A DNA stretch of 64,000 nt from positions 1 through 64,000 of the forward strand of contig JADCFA010000029.1 in the NCBI GenBank assembly GCA_020249775.1, written 5' to 3'. This DNA is from Roseomonas sp. Its GTDB lineage: Bacteria; Pseudomonadota; Alphaproteobacteria; Acetobacterales; Acetobacteraceae. Below, in pieces: positions 37,494 to 45,143 of the stretch; position 1 is the stretch's first letter; every line of letters starts with the position of its first letter. The position numbers and the translations under genes are program-made. Below the pieces are notes generated by a model, which made no database searches, was not told the origin of the DNA, and saw only the letters and a program-made list of their open reading frames with translations.

Positions 37494-38483
37494 TCAGGCT
37501 GGCGGATTGGCGCCAGCTTCGCGGAAGGCGCGCACCGCACCCCCCGCCAGCGGCACACCGCGATACTGCACGGATTGCGCCGGGTCCCAGGCGCCCATGC
37601 TGGCATGGATGGAAACCAGCCTTTGCCCCTTATTGCGGATCAGCGTGCGCGTGATCTTGTAGGTGACATCATCCGGCACGCTTTCATGCACCAGGATCAC
37701 GCTATCCATCATGGTCACCGGCACATCACCGGTCATGAGCGCGGGATAGGTGGCGCCGGGCAGAATCCCCTGCGCATAGGCATATTCCTTTTGCAGATGG
37801 TCACGCACATCCTGCGGGAAGGCGACCATATGCCCGCCGCGCCGGCCTTGCGCGATTTCGGTGAAAATCGCTGCCGGGCGCGCGAGTGCGGCATACAGAT
37901 AATCCACCTGCCCATCATTATAGGCCGCCGCGATATCGGCGTAGGATCCGTTCAAATAGCGCCCGCCTTCCGCCCTGATCTTGTCCGGGCTGGTGCCGAG
38001 GAATTTCAGGATGCGCTGCAGTGTCATTTCATCCGTGCTGCTGCGCTGCGGCGCTGCGATTTTCAGGCCGCGCTGCGTCAGGATGGCGCGCATATCCTCA
38101 GGCCCCGCGCCCTTATGGCGCAGGAAATGGTGTTCCGTCGGTGAATAGCCGGTGCCGAGGCAACGGAGCTTGTCGTGCTTGGCGTTATAGGGCTCGATCC
38201 CCTGCACGGCGGAGGCCGAGAAGGCATCAATCCCCCAGCCAATCTGGGATTGGTTATTGTTGATGCGCGTGGAATTGGCGAGGCCCCCGCCAGGCACGAC
38301 ACGGATTTGCAGTTCAGGGTTTTCCTCCCGGATCAGGGAAGAAAGCCCCGCGGCCATGGTGTACCAGCCGCCGCCCACGGACCCCGCCACCCATTCCAGC
38401 GTGGTTTGCGCGGATGCTGTGCGGATGAAGGGGGCAGCAAGCCCGGCGCCGAGCAACAGGCGGCGTGAGGTTTGAAGCGTCAT
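37494..38483 (-). CDS. TAXI-family TRAP transporter solute receptor
   Basis: A 329-aa periplasmic receptor. The start at 38483 follows GGGAGAG. The signal region TSRRLLLGAGLAAPFIRTASA looks twin-arginine-like. Family motifs are WVAGSVGGGWYTMAAGLSSL and VPGGGLANSTRINNNQSQIG. It is the first gene of the TRAP operon and divergent from the CBS-domain gene. It binds the substrate that the fused permease imports. Confidence 0.93.
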   Translation of the reverse strand: MTLQTSRRLLLGAGLAAPFIRTASAQTTLEWVAGSVGGGWYTMAAGLSSLIREENPELQIRVVPGGGLANSTRINNNQSQIGWGIDAFSASAVQGIEPYNAKHDKLRCLGTGYSPTEHHFLRHKGAGPEDMRAILTQRGLKIAAPQRSSTDEMTLQRILKFLGTSPDKIRAEGGRYLNGSYADIAAAYNDGQVDYLYAALARPAAIFTEIAQGRRGGHMVAFPQDVRDHLQKEYAYAQGILPGATYPALMTGDVPVTMMDSVILVHESVPDDVTYKITRTLIRNKGQRLVSIHASMGAWDPAQSVQYRGVPLAGGAVRAFREAGANPPA

Positions 38484-38679
38484 GATGATCTCTCCCTGGT
38501 TCCATGGCGAAAGCGGGCCGGTTTCCGGCGTGCTGGGCGAAGGCTGGCATGCGGGCGCGGGGCAAGGCAAGCGCCGATTCCGGGCCGGGAATGGCGTCAC
38601 AGCGAATCAATGCTTGCGATTCCCACGCAAAGAGACCAAAAGCCCCCCAAGGAAGAGGGGGTTGGCAGCGTCCCGCAAA

Positions 38680-38689
38680 AGGAGGCCTC
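38680..38689 (+). repeat. Palindrome GGAGGCCTCC overlapping the CBS gene ribosome-binding site
   Basis: GGAGG at 38681-38685 is the Shine-Dalgarno sequence of the gene at 38695; together with the following CCTCC it forms a perfect 10-bp palindrome. Intrastrand pairing needs a loop, so regulation by pairing is only possible with another strand or by a protein. Confidence 0.4.
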
Positions 38690-38694
38690 CGGCC

Positions 38695-39138
38695 ATGACA
38701 ATATCAGCAGTTCTGCGGCAGAAAGGTAATGCCGCGATTTCGGTAACACCCGAAACCCCAGTGGTTGAAATCGCCCGTATCATGGCGGCGCGGCGCATTG
38801 GCGCTGTGTTGATCGTGACCGCTTCGGGTCAGGTCGCCGGCATTTTGAGTGAACGAGACATCGTGAAATCAGTCGCCGATCGGCGGAATGGCATCCGCTG
38901 CCTGGCCGCTGAGGAGATCATGACGCGCGAGGTGATCATGATCGGCCCCGACACACCGGTGGAAGCCGCGCTGGAGATCATGGATCAGGGGTATTTCCGC
39001 CATTTGCCGGTTTGCGACAAGGACGGAACCTTGCTTGGCATTGTCAGCATCCGTGATCTGGTGAAGTTCCGCTTCGCCAAGCAGGAACATGACGTGGAAG
39101 CGCTGAAGGCCTATGTGACGCGGAGCTTCATGCACTGA
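38695..39138 (+). CDS. CBS domain-containing protein
   Basis: A 147-aa protein made of two CBS domains: ISVTPETPVVEIARIMAARR starts the first, and TREVIMIGPDTPVEAALEIM with the second strand FRHLPVCDKDGTLLGIVS the second. CBS pairs bind adenine nucleotides and sense energy state. The start at 38695 follows GGAGG; longer frames to 38482 overlap the TAXI promoter region. It is monocistronic with a terminator right after it. Confidence 0.92.
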   Translation: MTISAVLRQKGNAAISVTPETPVVEIARIMAARRIGAVLIVTASGQVAGILSERDIVKSVADRRNGIRCLAAEEIMTREVIMIGPDTPVEAALEIMDQGYFRHLPVCDKDGTLLGIVSIRDLVKFRFAKQEHDVEALKAYVTRSFMH

Positions 39139-39143
39139 AGTAA

Positions 39144-39166
39144 GGGGGGCGCAGTCCGCCCCTTTT
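39144..39166 (+). terminator. Intrinsic terminator of the CBS gene
   Basis: GGGGCG (39146-39151), loop CAGTC, CGCCCC (39157-39162), then TTTT (39163-39166) on the plus strand, starting 7 bp after the stop codon. Confidence 0.7.
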
Positions 39167-39248
39167 CCTTCACTGAGCCAAGGTGACGCATCACGACCGG
39201 CGCAAGGGTACGAATTGGCCGCAAGCCATGGGCATGTTTAGCAGAATA

Positions 39249-39267
39249 AGATTTCGTAATGAAATCT
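39249..39267. promoter_or_regulatory. Inverted repeat in an AT-rich intergenic spot, possible operator
   Basis: AGATTTC (39249-39255), GTAAT, GAAATCT (39261-39267) is a perfect 7-bp inverted repeat about 100 bp before the DUF2268 gene, in the most AT-rich stretch of this part of the window. It may bind a dimeric regulator; nothing else supports this. Confidence 0.3.
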
Positions 39268-39365
39268 CCACGAGCTATTGTGGAATTTTTCGGTAGAATT
39301 GGCGGGATCCGGGATGGTGGGGACAGCAGCATTTCCGCCTGAGCATCGTTCTCTAGGGTTTCTGC

Positions 39366-40043
39366 ATGGATTGGCGCTTGCACTGGTTGGAAGCCGAGGG
39401 CGACCTGACGCCTTGGCGAGATGTTATTCTCGCTGAGGTGGAGGCTGCCAGGACTGTGATCGCGCATCTTATGCCGCCCTGCAAGCTTGACATATTGATC
39501 AGGCGCCGACCGGGGCAGGTTATCCCGGTCATCGGCATGGGCGGAACTGCCTGGGGCAAATATCTCTTTGACCTTAGTATTGATCCCGGCAATCCAAATC
39601 TCGAACCCTCGTTGAAGGATGGCGCCTTGCGCCGACTGGTTGCGCATGAAGCTCATCACTGCATGCGCAACGTCGCCGTCGGCTATGGAGAGACCCTTGG
39701 TGAAGCCTTGGTCAGCGAAGGCTTGGCAGGGCGTTTCGTTGAGCAGCTTTTCGGTACCGCACCTGAGCCCTGGGAAAACGCCATGGCTGAGGCAACCCTG
39801 CGCGCGCATTTGCCGGATGAGGCTTTGCTAGCTTCATCTGCCTATAACCATGCCGATTGGTTCTATTGCAGGAATGGGCGCCTTCCATGCTGGCTTGGCT
39901 ATACGCTTGGCTATCGGATCGTGGGCGATTGGCTCGCCACCGCGCCGGCGCCGGATGCCGCAACCTGGGCGGGCGTTCCCGCTGAAGCCGTTTTGGCGGT
40001 CGCCCGAGAGACAGGGATGTTGGCAAACCCAGGCCGGGCTTAA
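39366..40043 (+). CDS. DUF2268-type predicted Zn-dependent protease
   Basis: A 225-aa protein with the zinc motif VAHEAHHCMR (His94-Glu95-x-x-His98) and the downstream EALVSEGLAGRFVEQ, the third-ligand region of this family. Such proteins resemble a Bacillus group and are called DUF2268; substrate and role are unknown. It has no signal peptide, so it is cytosolic. It is a lone gene behind the inverted repeat; the DNA before it is AT-rich, which may reflect later acquisition. Confidence 0.85.
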   Translation: MDWRLHWLEAEGDLTPWRDVILAEVEAARTVIAHLMPPCKLDILIRRRPGQVIPVIGMGGTAWGKYLFDLSIDPGNPNLEPSLKDGALRRLVAHEAHHCMRNVAVGYGETLGEALVSEGLAGRFVEQLFGTAPEPWENAMAEATLRAHLPDEALLASSAYNHADWFYCRNGRLPCWLGYTLGYRIVGDWLATAPAPDAATWAGVPAEAVLAVARETGMLANPGRA

Positions 40044-40080
40044 GTTTCGTGACAGATTAAAGCGAAGGGGCCGCTGCTTC

Positions 40081-40944
40081 TCAGCACGCCTCCGCCACAA
40101 AACGCCGCGTCGGCGCAGTGATTTCAGCTTGCGCCGCCACCACCTGCAATTCCCGCGCGCCGGCTGCCAAGGTTTGGCTCAGCAGGCCGAAAATGCTGGA
40201 AGCCGCGGCTTCCAGCGCCGGCGCCACCCCGCCGCTTTGCAAGCGATGAAACAGGAAAAGCGCGGCAATCGCATCACCCGCGCCATTCACCGATAGCGGC
40301 AGCATGGGCGTGCGTAGCCGCCAGAACCCGCCATCCTCAGCGGCGAGCAATTCAATCTCACCCGCCCCGGTCGCTTCGGTGCGGAGCGAGGTCAGCAGCA
40401 CAATCCGCGGCCCCTTGGCTTGCAGCGCGGTGATGGCGGCCTTGGCCGTATCCAGGCTGGTGATCACCTGCCCAGTCAGCCATTCCAATTCGAATTGATT
40501 GGGGGTTGCGATATCGGCCGCCGGCAGCGCCTGATCGCGCAGAAATTCCGGAATGCCGGGGCGGACGAACACGCCGCGCCCGGTATCGCCAATCACCGGA
40601 TCGCAGCACCAAAGCGCCTTCGAATTGGCCGCCTTGACCTTGAGCGCGGCATCGCGCACCGCCACACCGATCTCGGCCGAGCCCAAATAGCCGGACAGCA
40701 CCGCGTCACAGCGGCCCAATACGCCCCGTTCTTCAATTCCCGCCACGCATTCGCTTATCAGCTCGGCGCCAAAAACCTGGCCGCGCCAGGCCCCATAGCC
40801 GGTGTGGTTGGAGAATTGGACCGTATGCACCCCCCAGACCTCTGCCCCCAGGCGCTGCAGGGGGAAGATGGCGCTGGCATTGCCGACATGGCCATAGGCG
40901 ACCCAGGATTGGATGGAGAGGATATTGAGGCTCACGCGCGCCAT
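40081..40944 (-). CDS. pdxY: Pyridoxal kinase
   Basis: Phosphorylates pyridoxal in the vitamin B6 salvage path. The 287-aa protein has ILSIQSWVAYGHVGN, FSNHTGYGAWRG, LSGYLGSAEI and the ATP/anion-hole motif SVNGAGDAIAALFL, matching PdxY. It ends 38 bp from the convergent DUF2268 gene. Confidence 0.95.
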   Translation of the reverse strand: MARVSLNILSIQSWVAYGHVGNASAIFPLQRLGAEVWGVHTVQFSNHTGYGAWRGQVFGAELISECVAGIEERGVLGRCDAVLSGYLGSAEIGVAVRDAALKVKAANSKALWCCDPVIGDTGRGVFVRPGIPEFLRDQALPAADIATPNQFELEWLTGQVITSLDTAKAAITALQAKGPRIVLLTSLRTEATGAGEIELLAAEDGGFWRLRTPMLPLSVNGAGDAIAALFLFHRLQSGGVAPALEAAASSIFGLLSQTLAAGARELQVVAAQAEITAPTRRFVAEAC

Positions 40945-41004
40945 ACCTTTGCGATTCCGGGGCGAAAGCTCTGGCCCTTGGCGCGGCCTTGGTCAATCAC
41001 GCGC

Positions 41005-41033
41005 TTGCATGGGCGGGGCCGATCCCCTATAGC
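41005..41033 (+). promoter_or_regulatory. Sigma-70-type promoter of rpmE
   Basis: TTGCAT (41005-41010) and TATAGC (41028-41033) with 17-bp spacing, about 57 bp before the rpmE start. Confidence 0.5.
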
Positions 41034-41089
41034 CCCCGCTCCCTGGCGGCCGGTCGGCATCGGCGGCCCAATTCTTGTGAGCATGCGCC

Positions 41090-41314
41090 ATGAAGTCCGA
41101 TATCCATCCCGATTATCATGAGATCAACATCATCATGACCGACGGGACCGAGTTCAAGACCCGTTCCTGCTATGGCAAGCCGGGCGATACCATTCGCCTG
41201 GACATTGACCCGAAGTCCCACCCGGCCTGGACCGGCCAGCAGCGCATTATTGATACGGGCGGCCAGATCGCGAAGTTCAACAAGCGCTTCGCCGGCATTG
41301 GCACGCGCAAGTAG
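41090..41314 (+). CDS. rpmE: 50S ribosomal protein L31
   Basis: L31, 74 aa, beginning [18 protein letters not shown] and containing [12 protein letters not shown]. It has a single Cys, so it is the zinc-free C-minus form; the four-Cys zinc ribbon of the C-plus form is absent. It sits alone upstream of hsp20. Confidence 0.96.
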   Translation: MKSDIHPDYHEINIIMTDGTEFKTRSCYGKPGDTIRLDIDPKSHPAWTGQQRIIDTGGQIAKFNKRFAGIGTRK

Positions 41315-41380
41315 GACTGAGAGCGTTCTTGGCGCTACCCAGCGCCCTCTCCAAAAAATTGATGATTGAACACGCTGCCC

Positions 41381-41403
41381 CTTGATTGGCGGCGGGGCCA
41401 TTT
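41381..41403 (+). promoter_or_regulatory. Candidate heat-shock (sigma-32-type) promoter of hsp20
   Basis: CTTGATT (41381-41387) and GGCCATTT (41396-41403) resemble the heat-shock promoter elements. The implied start is near 41410, giving a leader of about 125 nt, the size expected for a ROSE leader. Confidence 0.35.
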
Positions 41404-41424
41404 CCATGTCTTGAACGCTAAGGG

Positions 41425-41535
41425 GCGCCATAAGGGCCCCTGGTGCGGACCAAACCCTTGCCGCCCTGATGGGGGCATGATGGGTGCAGTTCGCTGGCCT
41501 CAACGGACCTTGCTTTGCGAAGGAGTGTCCCTGCT
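41425..41535 (+). ncRNA. ROSE-like RNA thermometer in the hsp20 leader
   Basis: The leader folds into several hairpins. The one next to the gene runs 41505-41530: GGAC pairs with GTCC, CTTGC (41509-41513) pairs with GC (41517-41518) and AAG (41520-41522), with a TTT loop and one unpaired G (41519) opposite the stem. It sequesters the ribosome-binding site AAGGAG (41520-41525). ROSE elements of rhizobial small heat-shock genes have the same plan, TTGCT facing the SD with a bulged G. Another stem is AGGGGC with GCCCCT upstream. This is pattern matching, not a covariance search. Confidence 0.5.
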
Positions 41536-42000
41536 ATGAATGCTATTGATTTCTCCCCCCTTTTCCGCACCGCCATTGGCTTTGATCGCCTGGCGCGGTT
41601 AATGGATACGGCCCGCAGCGGCGCCGATGCCGGGGGTTACCCGCCCTATAACATCGAAAAGACCAGCGATGACAGCTATGTGCTGACCATGGCGGTGGCC
41701 GGTTTTGCCGAGGCAGACCTGGACATCACCGCCCATCAGAACACGCTGACGGTGGTAGGCCGCGCCCAGGCCGCGCCCGATGAAACCCGCCGTTTCCTGC
41801 ATCGCGGCATCGCGGGCCGTGGTTTTGAGCGCCGCTTCGTGCTGGCCGATCATATCGTGGTCAGCGGTGCCAAGCTTGAAAACGGCTTGCTGCACATCGC
41901 GCTGCGCCATGAAGTGCCGGAAGCGCTGAAGCCGCGGCAGATCCCGGTGCAGGCCAACCGCCCGGCGGCGCTGCCGGAAGCGCCTGCCCAGGCTGCGTGA
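41536..42000 (+). CDS. Small heat-shock protein, Hsp20 family
   Basis: A 154-aa alpha-crystallin-type chaperone that keeps unfolding proteins soluble. The alpha-crystallin domain spans about residues 37-128 (YNIEKTSDDSYVLTMAVAGF, then LTVVGRA and GAKLENGLLHIAL). A C-terminal IPV motif, the I-x-V anchor for oligomer assembly, is in PRQIPVQ. The start at 41536 follows AAGGAG, which the leader hairpin covers. Confidence 0.93.
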   Translation: MNAIDFSPLFRTAIGFDRLARLMDTARSGADAGGYPPYNIEKTSDDSYVLTMAVAGFAEADLDITAHQNTLTVVGRAQAAPDETRRFLHRGIAGRGFERRFVLADHIVVSGAKLENGLLHIALRHEVPEALKPRQIPVQANRPAALPEAPAQAA

Positions 42001-42011
42001 TGCTGACCTAC

Positions 42012-42033
42012 CCCCGCCCGGCAACGGGCGGGG
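42012..42033. terminator. Bidirectional terminator-like hairpin between hsp20 and the DUF1192 gene
   Basis: CCCCGCCCG (42012-42020), GCAA loop, CGGGCGGGG (42025-42033) make a perfect 9-bp stem with a GNRA-type tetraloop between two convergent genes. No T tract follows on either strand. Confidence 0.5.
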
Positions 42034-42035
42034 CC

Positions 42036-42230
42036 TCACCCCTTCCTGAAAAACGCCTCCGCCGCGGCGCGTTGGGCGTCCCGCGCGCCAATCGCTGCCT
42101 CGGCACGGCTGATTTCGGCCTGCAAAGCCTCGATATACTCCCTCAGTTGCGCCACATCCCAGCCGTCAAACACCATGGGCTGGAAGCGTGGCGCGCGCCG
42201 GGGGCGGTCTTCTTCCTCGATCGGGGCCAT
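42036..42230 (-). CDS. DUF1192 domain-containing protein
   Basis: A 64-aa protein with RRAPRFQPMVFDGWDVAQLREYIEALQAEISRAE (cited in shorter parts: FDGWDVAQLREYIEAL) and a C-terminal coiled coil. DUF1192 is a short alphaproteobacterial family of unknown role. The start follows AGGAG at the usual spacing. Its 3' end abuts the hsp20 terminator hairpin. Confidence 0.88.
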   Translation of the reverse strand: MAPIEEEDRPRRAPRFQPMVFDGWDVAQLREYIEALQAEISRAEAAIGARDAQRAAAEAFFRKG

Positions 42231-42340
42231 TTTTTCTCCTTTCGGGCGCGGGCGGGTTTTGACCCTGGCCGCGCCTCTCTCTATAGGAACCGCAACAAGG
42301 CGGGGGTTTCTCTCGCCCGCCCGCCCCTTGAGGTTATGCC

Positions 42341-42892
42341 ATGAACCAGCCCTTGATGCCCAAGGCCACCGCCGTGTGGCTGATTGACAAGACCGCGCTT
42401 ACCTTTGACCAGATCGCCGAGTTTGTCGGCATGCACCCGCTTGAAATCCAGGCCATTGCGGATGGAGAAGTGGCGCAGGGCATTATCGGCTATGACCCGA
42501 TCGCCAATGGTCAATTGACGCGCGAGGAAATCCAGCGCTGTGAAGCGGATAGCGAAGCCCGGCTGCAAATGGTTCGCGCCGTCAGCCATTTGCCGAAATC
42601 CAAGGCCAAGGGCGGGCGCTATACCCCCGTTTCCAAGCGCAATGACCGCCCGGATGCGATTGCCTGGCTGCTCCGCAATTTCCCTCAGGTGTCGGAAGCA
42701 ACCATTGTGAAGCTGCTTGGCACCACCAAGGAAACCATCGCCAAGGTGCGTGACAAGACCCATTGGAACAGCGCGAATATCAAGCCGCGCGATCCCGTGA
42801 TTCTGGGTCTCTGCACGCAGTCTGAACTCAACGCCGCTGTCGGCACGCTCGCCGTTGTCGAAGCGCAGGCCGAAGAAGGTGCTGCGGCGTGA
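42341..42892 (+). CDS. trcR: Cell-cycle transcriptional regulator TrcR (DUF1013)
   Basis: A 183-aa DNA-binding regulator. The N-terminal part (LPMPKATAVWLIDKTALTFD region, then FVGMHPLEIQAIADGE) and the second part (AWLLRNFPQVSEATIVKLLG) each resemble a helix-turn-helix. The family, DUF1013, was named TrcR in Rickettsia/Caulobacter-type bacteria for binding RNA polymerase and affecting cell-cycle genes. It stands alone, divergent from DUF1192, and is followed by a dispersed palindromic repeat. Confidence 0.9.
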   Translation: MNQPLMPKATAVWLIDKTALTFDQIAEFVGMHPLEIQAIADGEVAQGIIGYDPIANGQLTREEIQRCEADSEARLQMVRAVSHLPKSKAKGGRYTPVSKRNDRPDAIAWLLRNFPQVSEATIVKLLGTTKETIAKVRDKTHWNSANIKPRDPVILGLCTQSELNAAVGTLAVVEAQAEEGAAA

Positions 42893-42896
42893 AGCG

Positions 42897-42950
42897 GAGC
42901 ATTTTCAAGCCAGGTGGAAACGCTTGGCGGCTCGGAAAATGCGACCAGAC
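42897..42950 (+). repeat. Dispersed palindromic repeat, family A, copy 1
   Basis: The stretch has inverted ends GCATTTTC (42899-42906) and GAAAATGC (42935-42942). The first half, AGCATTTTCAAGCCAGGTGG, closely matches copy 2 on the minus strand at 62721-62770. Similar elements are widespread in alphaproteobacteria. It begins 4 bp after the trcR stop. Confidence 0.6.
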
Positions 42951-42956
42951 AATGGT

Positions 42957-43133
42957 CTAATGGGGCGTTGCTGAACGCAGCCGCTCCATTTCCTCCTTCA
43001 GGCGAAGCTTTTCGCGCTTCAATCGGGCTAAGGTTTCGGCGTCTGGCCTCGGTCGCTGGTCTTCCTGAAAAATCTGCGCCTCAAGCGCTGCGTGACGGTT
43101 ATTGAGGGAAGCGATCCGGGCATCCAAACGCAT
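42957..43133 (-). CDS. YdcH family protein (DUF465)
   Basis: A 58-aa coiled-coil protein with RIASLNNRHAALEAQI and LKREKLRLKEEMERL, which fit the DUF465 (YdcH) pattern. The start at 43133 is preferred; the open frame before it lacks coiled-coil sequence and has no ribosome-binding site. Function unknown. It is divergent from a second DUF465 gene at 43251. Confidence 0.8.
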   Translation of the reverse strand: MRLDARIASLNNRHAALEAQIFQEDQRPRPDAETLARLKREKLRLKEEMERLRSATPH

Positions 43134-43250
43134 ACCGAGGCATCCTTTGCTGTGATGCCGCCCAGGCGGTTGGCCCTGTCCCGGGCAGCGCGGACATGCT
43201 ACTCCTATTCGCACTTAAAAAGCATCAAGAGATTTCACCCTGGCCCCGCG

Positions 43251-43451
43251 ATGATCGCTGACCGAGAAGCCCTGCTCCGCCGCCTGCATGAACTCCGTAC
43301 CGAGCATCGGGATTTGGATACCGTGATCGCGCGTTTTGATTCCGGGCCGGTGGATCAATTGCAGTTGCAGCGGCTGAAAAAGCGCAAGCTGAAGCTGAAG
43401 GACGAAATCGCCTGGCTCGATAGCCAACTTTTGCCCGATATCATCGCCTGA
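43251..43451 (+). CDS. YdcH family protein (DUF465)
   Basis: A 66-aa coiled-coil protein: LLRRLHELRTEHRDLDTVI and LQRLKKRKLKLKDEIAWLD match DUF465. It lies 12 bp before purE, an arrangement frequent in alphaproteobacteria. Function unknown; likely cotranscribed with purEK. Confidence 0.85.
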   Translation: MIADREALLRRLHELRTEHRDLDTVIARFDSGPVDQLQLQRLKKRKLKLKDEIAWLDSQLLPDIIA

Positions 43452-43463
43452 AAGGGGCTGGAT

Positions 43464-43949
43464 ATGGCCGGAATACCTCTGGTTGGCGTGATCATGGGCA
43501 GCCGTTCGGATTGGGAAACGCTGCGCCACACCGCCGAAACGCTGGAAAAACTTGGTGTTCCTCATGAAACCCGCGTGGTTTCCGCCCATCGCACGCCAGA
43601 ACGCCTGTTCGATTACGCGAAGCAGGCGGCAGGCCGGGGGCTTAGGGTCATTATTGCCGGCGCTGGCGGCGCGGCGCATCTGCCCGGCATGGCCGCTTCC
43701 ATGACGCATCTGCCCGTGCTTGGCGTGCCGGTGCAAAGTGCCGCTTTGGCCGGGGTGGATAGCCTTTTGTCCATTGTGCAAATGCCAGCCGGTGTGCCGG
43801 TGGGGACACTCGCCATCGGCCGCGCGGGGGCGGTGAATGCGGCTTTGCTCGCGGCCTCCATCCTCGCCTTGGAAGATGCCGCGCTGGCCGCACGCCTGAT
43901 CGCCTGGCGCGCGGCGCAGACCGAAAGCGTGCCGGAGAGCCCGATATGA
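43464..43949 (+). CDS. purE: 5-(carboxyamino)imidazole ribonucleotide mutase
   Basis: PurE converts N5-CAIR to CAIR in purine synthesis. The 161-aa protein has the signature [30 protein letters not shown] and [12 protein letters not shown]. Its stop overlaps the purK start by 4 bp. Confidence 0.97.
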   Translation: MAGIPLVGVIMGSRSDWETLRHTAETLEKLGVPHETRVVSAHRTPERLFDYAKQAAGRGLRVIIAGAGGAAHLPGMAASMTHLPVLGVPVQSAALAGVDSLLSIVQMPAGVPVGTLAIGRAGAVNAALLAASILALEDAALAARLIAWRAAQTESVPESPI

Positions 43950-45088
43950 CCCCCCTGCCGCCCGGCGCCATGCTGGGCATTCTGGGCGGCGGGCAGCTTG
44001 GGCGCATGTCCGCCATGGCGGCGGCGCGGCTTGGCTATCGCTGCCATATCTATGCCCCCGGCGCGGATGAGCCCGGCATGCAGGTGGCCGCCGCCCGCAC
44101 CATCGCCGCCTATGAAGACCACGCGGCTTTGGCGCGATTCGCCGATCAGGTGGATGTTGTCACCTTCGAATTTGAAAATGTCCCGGCCGAGACAGTGGAA
44201 ATCCTCTCCCGCCGCGTGCCTTGCCGGCCAGGGGAAAAGGCGCTTGGCATTTGCCAGGATCGCTTGCAGGAAAAGGCGTTTCTGGCAGGGATCGGCGTGC
44301 CCGTCGCCCCCTGGCGCGCCGTGCGCACGGAAGCCGAATTGCAGGCGGCGGTGGCAGAGCTTGGCCTGCCTGCCGTGCTCAAGACCACCCGGCTTGGCTA
44401 TGATGGGCGCGGCCAGGCGGTGCTGCGCCACCCGGATGATCTGCCAGGCGCATGGGCAAGATTGGCGCCTCGGCCATTGATCCTGGAAGGCTTTGTGCCC
44501 TTCGCGTTGGAGCTTTCCGCCATTGCGGCGCGCGGGGCTGATGGGGCTCTCGCAGTGTTTGACGCGACGGAAAACGCCCATCGGCACCATATCCTGGACA
44601 TAAGTTATGCGCCGGCGCGCGTCGCGCCCGCGCTTGCCGCAGCGGCGCGGGAACATGTTGCCGCGGTGGCGCGCGGGCTTGATCTGGTCGGGCTGGTGGC
44701 GCTCGAGATGTTCCTGCTGCCCGATGGCCGGCTGATCGGCAATGAAATCGCGCCGCGCCCGCATAATTCCGGGCATTGGACCATGGATGCCTGCACCGCT
44801 TCCCAATTTGAGCAGCATATCCGCGCCGTGGTCGGCCTGCCCTTGGGTGTGCCGGATCGGCACCATGATGCGGTGATGCGCAACCTGATCGGGCCCGAAG
44901 GCATGGCTGCCTGGCCGGGGCTGCAAGGTCAAAAGGGGATTGCGCCGCATCTTTATGGCAAGGTGGAAGCCCGCGCCGGGCGCAAAATGGGCCATGCCAA
45001 TCGGCTTTTGCCGCTGGGCGCGCTGGCTGGGATGGATGATGCGGCCGCGCTTGGCCCGCTGGCGGCGATTGTGGCACAAAATTTGTGA
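43946..45088 (+). CDS. purK: 5-(carboxyamino)imidazole ribonucleotide synthase
   Basis: PurK makes N5-CAIR from AIR, ATP and bicarbonate. The 380-aa ATP-grasp protein begins [20 protein letters not shown], has [14 protein letters not shown] and [18 protein letters not shown], which are family motifs. It follows purE with a 4-bp overlap. An 18-nt bulged hairpin with GGTGCT/AGCACC arms follows the stop. Confidence 0.97.
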   Translation: MTPLPPGAMLGILGGGQLGRMSAMAAARLGYRCHIYAPGADEPGMQVAAARTIAAYEDHAALARFADQVDVVTFEFENVPAETVEILSRRVPCRPGEKALGICQDRLQEKAFLAGIGVPVAPWRAVRTEAELQAAVAELGLPAVLKTTRLGYDGRGQAVLRHPDDLPGAWARLAPRPLILEGFVPFALELSAIAARGADGALAVFDATENAHRHHILDISYAPARVAPALAAAAREHVAAVARGLDLVGLVALEMFLLPDGRLIGNEIAPRPHNSGHWTMDACTASQFEQHIRAVVGLPLGVPDRHHDAVMRNLIGPEGMAAWPGLQGQKGIAPHLYGKVEARAGRKMGHANRLLPLGALAGMDDAAALGPLAAIVAQNL

Positions 45089-45143
45089 GTAGCTGGGTGC
45101 TCTGGTCTTCTTTTGTTAAGAAAGCACCGTTAGATTGAAGTCC

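Noticed and set aside
43613-45079. A 488-codon minus-strand open frame
   Set aside because: It is antisense to purE and purK and has no recognisable domain.
45090-45130. A hairpin GGTGCT/AGCACC after purK as terminator
   Set aside because: The arms are bulged and no T tract follows; noted only with purK.
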